Source: a virus
DNA: 26,158 nt
Strand: one strand, 5' to 3'
Virus record (IMG/VR): IMGVR_UViG_3300042691_023664
Location: 1 to 26,158 of that record
In this document: in pieces, positions 1 through 8,400 of the stretch
Position numbering within the stretch: the stretch's first letter is position 1
Layout of the letters: each line of letters opens with the position of its first letter
Position numbers and translations under genes: made by a program
Notes under the pieces: generated by a model
Seen by the model: the letters and a program-made list of their open reading frames with translations, nothing else
Told to the model about the DNA's origin: nothing
The model's database searches: none

Positions 1-189
1 AACTAAGGCGGTTGTTTTACCTGTATCACTATGTCCTAAAAACATATTGATGTGTCCCATTGCTGGTCCAGGTAATCCAACAGCATCTAAGAATGGTTCA
101 CCCAAATCAAAAAACCTTTGTGGTTTATATTTTGCAGATGTAGAAAACTTTTTCTTTAGTGAACTAAAATCGTTCTTTTTAATTGCCAT
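1..189 (-). CDS. uvsX: UvsX-like RecA-family recombinase, N-terminal 63 residues (runs off the window)
   Basis: This is the first 63 codons of a strand-exchange recombinase, read from the ATG at 189-187; the rest lies outside the window. The frame is open to base 1. A canonical Walker A loop, GHSDTGKT, sits at residues 52-59, preceded by a hydrophobic strand (GHINMFL), the layout of the RecA/UvsX ATPase core. The family coats ssDNA bound by gp32 and drives recombination-dependent replication. As I recall it, the T4 UvsX P-loop is GPSKSFKS, so this loop is closer to the cellular RecA form. The start overlaps the end of the 98-residue gene by 11 bases, so translation is probably coupled. An AAAGGAG stretch 6-7 bases before the ATG could be a Shine-Dalgarno site, although it also encodes Lys-Gly-Glu of the upstream protein. 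The RecA-like assignment is firm; UvsX rather than another phage RecA rests on the gp32 neighbour and T4-type context. Confidence 0.85.
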   Translation of the reverse strand, partial: MAIKKNDFSSLKKKFSTSAKYKPQRFFDLGEPFLDAVGLPGPAMGHINMFLGHSDTGKTTALV

Positions 190-475
190 TTTCTTCTCCT
201 TTTTGTTCGTTTAAAATTTTTAACATGTCTTCAGTGATTTCAAACTTCTCATCTCTTTTAACATTATACTTGTAAATTGTTTCCAACATTTCAAGTTTAT
301 CTTTTGCGTTTGTCATCTTCTCAACAAACTTATCCATTTCTTCTAAATGTTGTGGGTGTTCCCCAATACCAACGGGGTTATTGAAATAAATTAAAAGTGT
401 TGCTTCGGCTTCAGCCATTTCTGACCTATATTTCAAGGTCAGGGCTTCATACATTTTTTCTGATATCTTATTCAT
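179..475 (-). CDS. Conserved-looking small protein of unknown function between gp32-like and uvsX genes (98 aa)
   Basis: A 98-residue, soluble, charged, largely helical protein. The central part (about residues 8-65) reads as a helical hairpin: a helix with MAEAEATL, a turn NNPVGIGEHPQ at about 32-42, and a second helix rich in Glu/Lys (EEMDKFVEKM, DKLEML). I have the impression that this turn motif recurs in T4-like phages, but I know no function. It has no signal peptide, membrane segment or cysteine. It lies 11 bases after the gp32-like gene and overlaps uvsX by 11 bases, so the three genes look like one replication/recombination unit. A role as a partner of gp32 or UvsX is inference from position only. 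It does not resemble T4 gp33 or the UvsY sequence as far as I can judge. Confidence 0.8.
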   Translation of the reverse strand: MNKISEKMYEALTLKYRSEMAEAEATLLIYFNNPVGIGEHPQHLEEMDKFVEKMTNAKDKLEMLETIYKYNVKRDEKFEITEDMLKILNEQKGEENGN

Positions 476-486
476 ATTTAATAAAA

Positions 487-1338
487 TTAAAATGGTAATT
501 CTTCAGATGGTTCATCATTTGCTTGTGGATCAACAATAGGTGTTTCTTCTTTTTGTATACCACCTAATGAAATTTCGGCCTCGTCACCATATACATATTT
601 TTTAAGTTCTGAACTCCACATTGGTGTCTCTCCTACCGCTACAGCCTCTAAATACTCAACAGGTTTTTTAGAATAAACATCTCTCCAAGTAAGTTCATCT
701 ACTAACCAACCTTCCATGATTTCTTTATCTGTGTGTACAGGTGCTGGATCATCATACATAATTGTTTGAACTACAGTATATTCTTTTCCTTGTGGTGTCT
801 TAGCCTTTGTTAATTCAATAATAAGGTCTCTACCTTTTTCTGAATCAGTCACATCACCCTTTGCTTTCCAAATAGGTAGAATTTTATCTAATACACCTTC
901 TTGTTTGTAGTTATGTTTAAATCTCCAAAACTTAACTCCGTCTTGTTCGTTATCACGGTCAATAACTTTTACGATATAAAATAATCGTGAACGGTATTGA
1001 GATGCCAATTCTTTATCTTCTTTTTTACCTGTAGAAATTAATTCGTTATAAACTTCTGTTAAAGGCGATCTTTCGTTGTCGTTTTTTTCGGGGTCGTACA
1101 ACTTAACCCATTGTCCATTAACTTGAATTTCGTGATACCAAACTTCTACAAATGGTGAAGAACCATCTTTTGTAGGTAGCACTCTGATTCTTTTTTGTGC
1201 AGATTTTTCATTTTTTTGAAGAATTGCTGAAAAATATCTTTTCATTCTGTCTTCTTGTGAGATGTTTTGTCTCGGTGAACTACTTGGTGTTGAGTTCTTT
1301 TCGTACTGTGCTAGTACTGCGTCAATTGAATTTGCCAT
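487..1338 (-). CDS. 32: gp32-like single-stranded DNA-binding protein
   Basis: A 283-residue protein with the plan of T4 gp32: a short polar N-terminal arm, a basic OB-fold core (RIRVLPTKDG at 50-59, FVEVWYHEI at 63-71, LFYIVKVIDRD at 119-129, VKFWRFKHNY at 135-144) and an acidic C-terminal tail. It coats ssDNA during replication, recombination and repair and recruits partners through the tail. Two things are odd. The protein has no cysteine, so the zinc site of T4 gp32 is missing; the matching region is a polar loop (LYDPEKNDNERSPLTE, about 80-95). The last residues are DEPSEELPF, which resemble the acidic Pro-Phe tip of bacterial SSB more than the T4 gp32 tail. The start ATG follows an A-rich leader with no Shine-Dalgarno site. 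It is the first gene after a terminator, with the 98-residue gene and uvsX downstream. Confidence 0.88.
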   Translation of the reverse strand: MANSIDAVLAQYEKNSTPSSSPRQNISQEDRMKRYFSAILQKNEKSAQKRIRVLPTKDGSSPFVEVWYHEIQVNGQWVKLYDPEKNDNERSPLTEVYNELISTGKKEDKELASQYRSRLFYIVKVIDRDNEQDGVKFWRFKHNYKQEGVLDKILPIWKAKGDVTDSEKGRDLIIELTKAKTPQGKEYTVVQTIMYDDPAPVHTDKEIMEGWLVDELTWRDVYSKKPVEYLEAVAVGETPMWSSELKKYVYGDEAEISLGGIQKEETPIVDPQANDEPSEELPF

Positions 1339-1363
1339 AGATTTTGTTTTTAATTTTTAACTC

Positions 1364-1378
1364 TTTTATCTATAACAA
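1364..1378 (-). promoter_or_regulatory. Candidate promoter of the gp32-98aa-uvsX unit (divergent copy of the phage motif)
   Basis: On the minus strand this reads TTGTTATAGATAAAA, 25 bases before the gp32-like ATG. It matches the window-wide consensus TATTTATAAWWAAAA at 12 of 15 positions and contains TATAGATA, one base from the T4 late box TATAAATA. It is the most divergent copy on this strand, which would suit a replication gene that also needs earlier transcription. No transcript data are available. Confidence 0.4.
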
Positions 1379-1407
1379 TAATAAGTGAATTTGGTAGAAT
1401 GTCAAAT

Positions 1408-1441
1408 AAAAAAGGGACCTTTTGGGGTCCCTCACTTTTTT
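1408..1441 (-). terminator. Intrinsic terminator between tail block and gp32 unit
   Basis: Minus-strand RNA would form a GC-rich hairpin, GGGACC paired with GGTCCC (1426-1431 with 1414-1419) around a CCAAAA loop, followed directly by six U (1408-1413). It starts at the stop codon of the 252-residue gene. A run of T also follows the hairpin on the plus strand (1436-1441), so it may work in both directions. This is the strongest terminator in the window, and it separates structural genes from replication genes. Confidence 0.85.
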
Positions 1442-2198
1442 ATAAATATCTTTTACTTCTCCTATGTAGTTCTTCTAATTTTTCCTCTTCTTCATCAAAA
1501 GTATTAAAGGTCCCTTTAATTTCATTTGGTGAAAAGTTTTCAACTTCGTCAGAGGTTAGGACATACTCGTTTTTCCCGGTTTCTTCCATCTCTGATTTTT
1601 TATCATCAAAGAAATCTGTTAATTTTTGATTATATGGGTAAGAATCTAAAGAACGTAACATAAGTTTTTCTTCAGGTGTTTTTTCTCTAAATTTATCAAA
1701 TTTATTTTCTAAAGAATTAATTTTATCCATTATTTGGTCCATATGTTCTAATTTACCTTGTAGGTCATCTAATCTAGAAAATAGGGTATCCATTAACTCA
1801 TCTTGTTTTTCTTTCATTTCTTGTTGACTTGTTACAAGATCTGTTATATCAATTTCTTCAGTTTCTTCGTCACCTTCAGTACCTGTTTCGGCACCAACTT
1901 CTTCAACGTCAGGATCGTTTTCAATATCAACAGGTTCAGGAACTTCAGTACCACCAGCAGGTGCTTCACCACCGGCAGCAGGATCTGTTGGTGCTGCAGT
2001 ATCACCACCAGCCGCTGGATCTGTAGGGGCAGCAGCGTCACCACCCGTTAATGCAGGATCTGCAGGTGCATCACCACCAGGTGCGGGTTCTTCAGCTCCA
2101 CCTGTAAGTGCAGGATCGGCATCTTGTTCTTTTAAGATATATCTATTTATTTGATTAAATCTTTTAAGTTCTTCAATTATTTTAGCGTCAACTTTCAT
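1440..2198 (-). CDS. Repeat-rich acidic coiled-coil protein, probably virion-associated (252 aa)
   Basis: I do not recognise the family. Residues 1-25 form a charged amphipathic segment ending LKEQD. Residues 26-90 are a low-complexity linker of Pro, Ala, Gly, Asp and Thr, with a near-perfect tandem unit (AAPTDPAAGGDT twice) and two copies of DPALTGG. Residues 90-118 are very acidic (DPDVEEVGAETGTEGDEETEE). Residues 118-172 have strong coiled-coil character, with heptad-spaced L, M and I (TLFSRLDDLQGKLEHMDQIM). The rest is charged and ends RRSKRYL. Its position, after the baseplate genes and right before a terminator, suggests a structural or assembly role such as a fibre-like linker, but this is inference. 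It starts 9 bases after the end of the 74-residue gene, so the two are probably cotranscribed. The repeat region has higher GC than its surroundings and produces long meaningless ORFs in other frames. Confidence 0.8.
   Translation of the reverse strand: MKVDAKIIEELKRFNQINRYILKEQDADPALTGGAEEPAPGGDAPADPALTGGDAAAPTDPAAGGDTAAPTDPAAGGEAPAGGTEVPEPVDIENDPDVEEVGAETGTEGDEETEEIDITDLVTSQQEMKEKQDELMDTLFSRLDDLQGKLEHMDQIMDKINSLENKFDKFREKTPEEKLMLRSLDSYPYNQKLTDFFDDKKSEMEETGKNEYVLTSDEVENFSPNEIKGTFNTFDEEEEKLEELHRRSKRYL
1966..2070 (-). repeat. In-frame tandem repeat, units of 36, 36 and 33 bases
   Basis: Read on the plus strand, units start with TCACCACC at 1966, 2002 and 2038, with a further degenerate partial unit from 2071. 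Unit lengths are multiples of three, so copy-number changes keep the reading frame. The units encode the Pro/Ala/Gly/Asp linker of the 252-residue protein. The repeat is a likely site of slippage or recombination. Confidence 0.85.
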
Positions 2199-2207
2199 CT
2201 TAATATT

Positions 2208-2432
2208 TTATCCGTTCAATAAAGTTTTATTACCTGTAGGTGTTTCTACTTTCAAGGTTCTGTTTAATTTCATGGTATTATCAAACCTTTCAATAAGCCC
2301 GTCTTTCATTTTTACCGTATAACATTCTCCTGTATCTAAATCACAAACTTGTTTGTGATCTACATCAATTTGTTTTTCTGTGATTCTTGTATCTTTTTTC
2401 AAGTAATCGTCTAATAAATTTTTCACATTCAT
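2208..2432 (-). CDS. Small hypothetical protein with a C-x(6)-C motif (74 aa)
   Basis: A 74-residue hydrophilic protein. The middle carries CDLDTGEC (residues 30-37), in which two cysteines flank an acidic turn, followed by YTVKMKDGLIERFD, which looks like a small beta-hairpin. A single two-cysteine pair could form a disulphide or half of a metal site, but no second pair is present. The function is unknown to me. It starts a short unit: a good copy of the promoter motif lies 5-20 bases upstream of the ATG, and the 252-residue gene follows after 9 bases. The start has no Shine-Dalgarno site. Placement after the last giant baseplate gene makes a minor virion or assembly role plausible, on context only. 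Confidence 0.75.
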   Translation of the reverse strand: MNVKNLLDDYLKKDTRITEKQIDVDHKQVCDLDTGECYTVKMKDGLIERFDNTMKLNRTLKVETPTGNKTLLNG

Positions 2433-2437
2433 AGTTT

Positions 2438-2452
2438 TTTTATTAATAAATA
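2438..2452 (-). promoter_or_regulatory. Candidate late-type promoter of the 74aa-252aa unit
   Basis: The minus strand reads TATTTATTAATAAAA, one base off the consensus TATTTATAAWWAAAA, with 5 bases of A/T-rich spacer before the ATG at 2432. Confidence 0.5.
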
Positions 2453-2459
2453 TATTGTT

Positions 2460-5400
2460 TTATGGAAAACCGCCGGCAGAACCAAAATTATCTACGGCAA
2501 TTACAAATTCTTTTACGTAATAAAGATATGTTGTATCTGAAAGTGCTTTGTTTGTTCTTTGTGTAATTATGTAGTTATAAATATCTGTAGCGTTTTTACC
2601 ATAAGCAAAATTTGTATCCCAAGCGGTTAATTTTAATTGTGTTAGAGTACAAGCTAATCTTAATACTTGAACAGGTGTTGTTGCGGTAATAGCCGATAAT
2701 GCAATATCATTTTGTGTTTTAAATGCGGTGTTAGCACCATAAAGAGAATTTACAGGACCGGTAACAATTGATTTATAAACTTGGTTCATGAACTTAACCG
2801 GTTCGGTAGTACTAGTAAATGTCGGTATAGGAATTTCATTACCAACAAGATTACTACATGTTTGTGCAGTAAAGAAAGGATTAAGTTGTGGAACAGGATT
2901 TAAACAACTAATACCAAATAAATTATTTTGTGTGCAACTAACACTAGTTGTTGTTACAGAGTTTGAAGGCCACGTTCTTGAAATACCAAATAACCAAGCT
3001 CTGAAAGCATCATCAGTTTTATCTGTCCCTGTAGTGTTACCATTTATTACTGTTTTGATATCTGTATTTAAAATTGTTGTTTTCGTCTCAGCGATAAATG
3101 GTTTTGCAGGAAAACTAACACTCCCACCATCAAATACCGTTTTAGATATACAAACGGAGTTTGTGTTAGGATTTGGTGCGTTACTTAAATTTTGTTCGTA
3201 TGTTGAGGTTGTGGCCACGGCAGTTGCCTCTCTTTGTGATGTTACTTCTTTTTTCCATCTTTCACTAAAACTTTTATTTACTCCCATAAGAAAACTTTGT
3301 GGTTTAGGTAGTGAAAATAATGGCATTCTAATACCTTTAAAATTAGTTTCAAAACCCCTATCTGAAATAGAATGTTTAACTTCTGATATCCAATACGGTC
3401 CTCTAAATAATGGTACGTGTCTTAGGTTAAAATACATTGTTGGTTGTATAACCGCACAGCCCATGGCCTTAACGTCACACGTATACGATCTACTTTTATA
3501 GATACTATATAATGAAACCGATTGTTGAGCAACGCTATCACCAGCACCTGCTTTACCCATTTGTTCATTAACTGCAAATGTTTCGGCGGTATTCTTTTTT
3601 TCTGACATATCCAAACTGGATATTTCTCTGAATATGTTTTGATTTAATATTCCAAAATCCACATTGAACCCAACAACAGGGCTTGATTTTTCATAATCAA
3701 TATTACTTGCCGGTACTCTTAACGGATTTGTAGATTGATTTCTCATATCAAAAGAATCGTCTCCAAATTTAGAAAAACTAGTATCATTTGTTTGTAAATA
3801 TTCTGATTGTTTACCAACATAAATACATAAAAATTTTGGTTTAGAATTTAAATAATCAACATTCAAATATGTTGCAAACATGGAATTAGGTATCTCTACA
3901 GGTATTGTTTGATTATTAACAACCGCACTTTGGATTCCATAAAAATTTATATAGGATGGTAATGCAAAAAATATAAAATTATTATCTGTAAGAATATTAC
4001 TTAAAACATCCATGATTGATTTTTTATCGTTATCTTTCAAACTTGTTAAAACTTTCATAATATCAACAGTATATTCGTCACCAATATCTACATTAGCTCT
4101 GTCGTGAAAAAGAAAGTCTTCAAATAATAATTTGTTTTTAAAATCACTACCCGCAACCCATTTATCATTAAAGTTTTTAAATACGTTATAAGTTTCTAGT
4201 TTTAATATATCACCATAAGTCGCATTACTTGTGTTTGTTAAATTTGTATTAGTATTACTATTTTTTAATTTATTATTCAAATACCTTAACGCCTCATTTA
4301 TTGTGTCAGTATTTTCAGTTCTAAGTTCTGTCAAGTAATTAGCTAAATCTGTTTTAAAATTAGTTGTTGTGTACGAAGAATTTTCAATTTTTTTACTTAC
4401 ATATATTTTTAATAATTGTGAAAGATTTTCAATATTGTTAGAGTTAAATTCTATATTAAAATCTTTAAAGAAAGAAAACACATAAGAATTAATGTTACTA
4501 ATAGTTACATCATTTATTGTGGACGTTCCAATGTATTTGTATAATGTTTTCCAAGCGCTATTATTATTAGGACTACTTGTTTGTGACACCAATATTGTGG
4601 TATCTGGTGGTAAATCATTATTATATGTTCCGTAAGATAACTTTTTTAACACAAAACTAGAATTGTCTGTAAAATCCGCAAAATACAACCTATTGAAATT
4701 ACCGGGATTTCCAATTTTTAAAATACAATCAAAATTTAAAAAATTACCAATACCTGAAACCATAGAATTAACTTGGCTCTCTAACAAACTTTTTCCGGTT
4801 TCGTCCTCAGTTGAAACCGCAACAGATGTTTTATCAACAAAGAAAATATTTTTCATTTGTGAAATAAGCGATTTTTGTTCAACATTTTTTAAACCTGTAG
4901 CGTTATCTTCTTCTTTTAACGCCAAATTAGTTGGGTTTGGGTTACAAAACTCTAAAAAGTAAGATTCAAACTCATCTAAAAGTTTAGGGGTAAATAAACT
5001 AAAAATTTCTTCTATATTTGAATAGGTAATGGGTCCCACAGAAGGTGCCCCTCCAAGAAAATTATTTTGTAAAGTACCTAATCTAACATATTGATCTGGT
5101 TCAGGTTTACCTATAACGGAATTATCAAAATATCCAAAGTTTCCAGTAAACCATAATCCTCTAACAGATCCGTTATACATTTTAGGATTATTCAAAAGTT
5201 CTTCTTTTTTATTATTTGTTTCATTATATGATTCCCATACCGCTTGATTAATATCAATTGCCCCACAAGAAGGAAATAAAAAATATTTGTTACCAACATT
5301 TAATTCTAAGTTACCCTCAGCATCCATATATTGATAAAAATTTTGTAAACTTATAGCCCTATTTATTTCTGTGGAATCACCATTTAATGGTAACTGAAAA

Positions 5401-8400
5401 GTTGCGTCGTTGTTTTTTCCTATTTTCAATTTTTTATTTTGAGTTATTCCACTCAAATCATCAATTCCGTAACTAGTGAACAAATCTTTTCTTGTAAAAT
5501 AATAGTAAAAGTCATTAATTAATTTGGGGTAAAACCCTAAATTAATATTATCAATTTGTTTAGTAACATTATTTATTACTTGATTTGTCGATTTTTGTAA
5601 AACGTATTGTATTGGGTTATTTTGAAAATCAAATAAATTATATGTATTAGTTGTTAAACTATTGTTTGGACTATAATTTACCTTAAAATCAAAATCTTTC
5701 CAAACATTGTCTAAAATATCCGTTACCCTATTGGATTCAACCCAAACTTTATACCTATGCCATATTGCGCCATATTTTAAAACCCAACTATATGGTACTT
5801 GATGTATTGCCGAAAATTTGTTTAATGTTGCATATAAATAATCAATATCTGTTTGTATTGATGAATTTGAATTACTTATTTTTTTTAATTTATCTTTTGT
5901 TGTAATTAATGGTAATGAATTTAAAAACAAATACCCTAAAGCAACATATGGGTTTTTATCTCCCGCCTTTTCTTTTTTTACTCCTTCAGTTATTGCATTA
6001 ACAAAATAAGGAGTATTAAAAATTGATGTTGTTTGTATTTGTTGCTTAACTTCTCCTGCGTAAGGAGTGTATAATACACCTAATTCGGTAAATTGTAGAT
6101 TGTCACCATTACTAGTTGGGTTCACTCTAAATCGATAGAATTCTTTTAAGTCTGCTCTACTATTAATAGAGTATTTGTCGGTACTTCCAGGTATTCCCAA
6201 AACTTTTTGTGACCCATTTGTAAAACCATTTCTATTAGTTAATAAAGATAATGTTTCAGTACCACTTTGATTTAATCTAGATATAACTTTTTTTTGTGTG
6301 TTAAAATCAAAACTTGCGGTTGTTTGATTTGCGGTTTCAATACTTGTTATTGTGGCTCCGTCTGCCATATTTGTTTGTAACCAAGACAAATTATCAAATG
6401 GAAACGTATCTAAAAAAGATAATTTATTTGATTGTGTACTTTTTAAATAACTTTTAATTTTATCGGCAATGTCAATACCACCAACAACTGTAGGTGATGA
6501 AGAACCTATAGAATCAATACTGTATACTGAATTTTCTATTTTTAATTCATTGTTTATATCTGTTGTTACAAAATTATTTGATTGATAAGTTTTAAAATTA
6601 TTTGTTGAAAAATTTTGTAACTCTACTAATAAATCTGGATATGATTTAATTTGATTTGAAAATAAAGTATTTAAGGTATTATCTGATTCTATCTCATCTA
6701 ATGCATTTTCAGCCTCAAATTGACCAATTAATTGTGAGAGTCCTGCAATTTTTCCATCTCTAACCATTTTGGTGTAGTGAGTATTTAAAAAACACCTTTC
6801 AAATAATTCATATACAAACGAAGCCGGTTGAGGGTTACTGTATGGTGTGTATTTGAATGGAAACTCTAACGCATTAAATGTTGCAAACTTTAATTGATTT
6901 TTAGGGTTGTTGTAGACATTAACAGGTGGTGGTGAATACGTGGTACTAGCCGCTCTTATATAATCCTCTGTAAATTGAACTTCAGGCCAAACTGTTGGGT
7001 TATCTCTTACTGGACAAAAATTTGTTGTTGGGTTGCAGTTAGCGTCCCCAACATATTTTACTTCATAAATTTCTCTTTTATTTTTATCTGTTGTTTTTTC
7101 ATAATATAAGGGCCATGGATAAACAATGGCCTCGTTTTTTAAAGTGCCGGAACTCAATTCAACCGACTTATTATAATCGGGACCAACTTTACCATTAACT
7201 ACTAAATCTAATCTTAATTTATTTTGTCTTTGTGCCCAAGCTCTTTCATGAACATCATCCATCAATTTATAAAAAGCATCAGCACCTGCTAATATTGCAC
7301 AAAACACATTTCGTATAGTTGGTTCAAATCCTAAACTACTTTTATCTGTCACTAAACCACCAAGTATATCTGAAATGTCGTCTTCAACAATTTTTTTTTG
7401 TTTATCTAAAGTTTCTTTACTTTTTTTAATAACATCTAAAAAACTATTTGCAATATAAACTAAACTACCGTCCCATCTTTCTCCAAAAGAAAAAACATTA
7501 GGATTTAAAGTCACTATAGAACTACCATTCCATACTTGTGAAGCAACACCAATCGACGCTTCTTCAGATATTCTAAAATTATCTAATTCTTGTGGTGTTG
7601 GTGTCTGTTTAAATCTATATGTATATGTTTTTTGCCAATCAACTTCACTTTTGAAACTATTTAAATCTACATTGTCTTCTGTTATTTTTTTAAATCCTAC
7701 ATTTTTGTCATAGTTGAATGGTGATATTTTTACTCCCACATTTTTCAACTTACCATTTTTCAACTTTAAATTGAATGTGCTACTACCATCAGGTGCTTGT
7801 CCGAATGCTGGACTGGCTTTCAATTTATTCAAATAAGTTTCGAAAGCAGCTTTGAGGTTGTTTAGTCTCAAATCCCTGTCATTAAAGTTTAAAGAATTTT
7901 TAAAAAAATAATATACCTCATCATTTTTGATAAAAGGTTTAGTAGTATCCAAAAATTTATTTTTACTACTAGTGTAAACAACTGATTCTAAATTTTTTAA
8001 ATTATCTTCATAATCAGAAATATGATTGATTATTTGAAAATCGGCCTCTTTTGCCCTTGCTAGTGCGTTCTTATCATAATTTTCTATTCTTTTTATAAAT
8101 TCTTGTAAATCTATCTCATCAAAACTTGGGTCTATTAATTTTTTATCCTTGTATTGTTTATAAACTTCTTCTAATTTTTGTCTACCTAAATAACTGTTAA
8201 CTTGCGTTTTAGTTGTTTTACCACCACCTTGTGAAATTGTTTTTGTTACTGTCGCCGGTATCATTTTAGGGGCATTTCTTGCATACCCTAAAATTGTATC
8301 AAACAATAACGCATTTAACCTACCAATTAAACTAATATCAATTTCAAAATTTCCATTATCTGATGAAAATTTTGCATTAAATGATTTTAACATTAGTTGT

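Noticed and set aside
1441-1448. Perfect TATAAATA on the plus strand at the end of the 252-residue gene
   Set aside because: No plus-strand gene follows, and in minus orientation a terminator separates it from gp32; it is likely chance in AT-rich DNA or a shadow of the stop region.
1803-2051. Overlapping ORFs on both strands in the repeat region
   Set aside because: The low-complexity tandem repeat leaves several frames open; the products are Gln/Leu or Phe/Thr strings without a fold, while the 252-residue frame makes sense throughout.
2788-3501. 237-codon plus-strand ORF
   Set aside because: It is antisense to the C-terminal part of the 2190-residue gene, has no promoter motif or leader, and its composition follows from the complementary strand.
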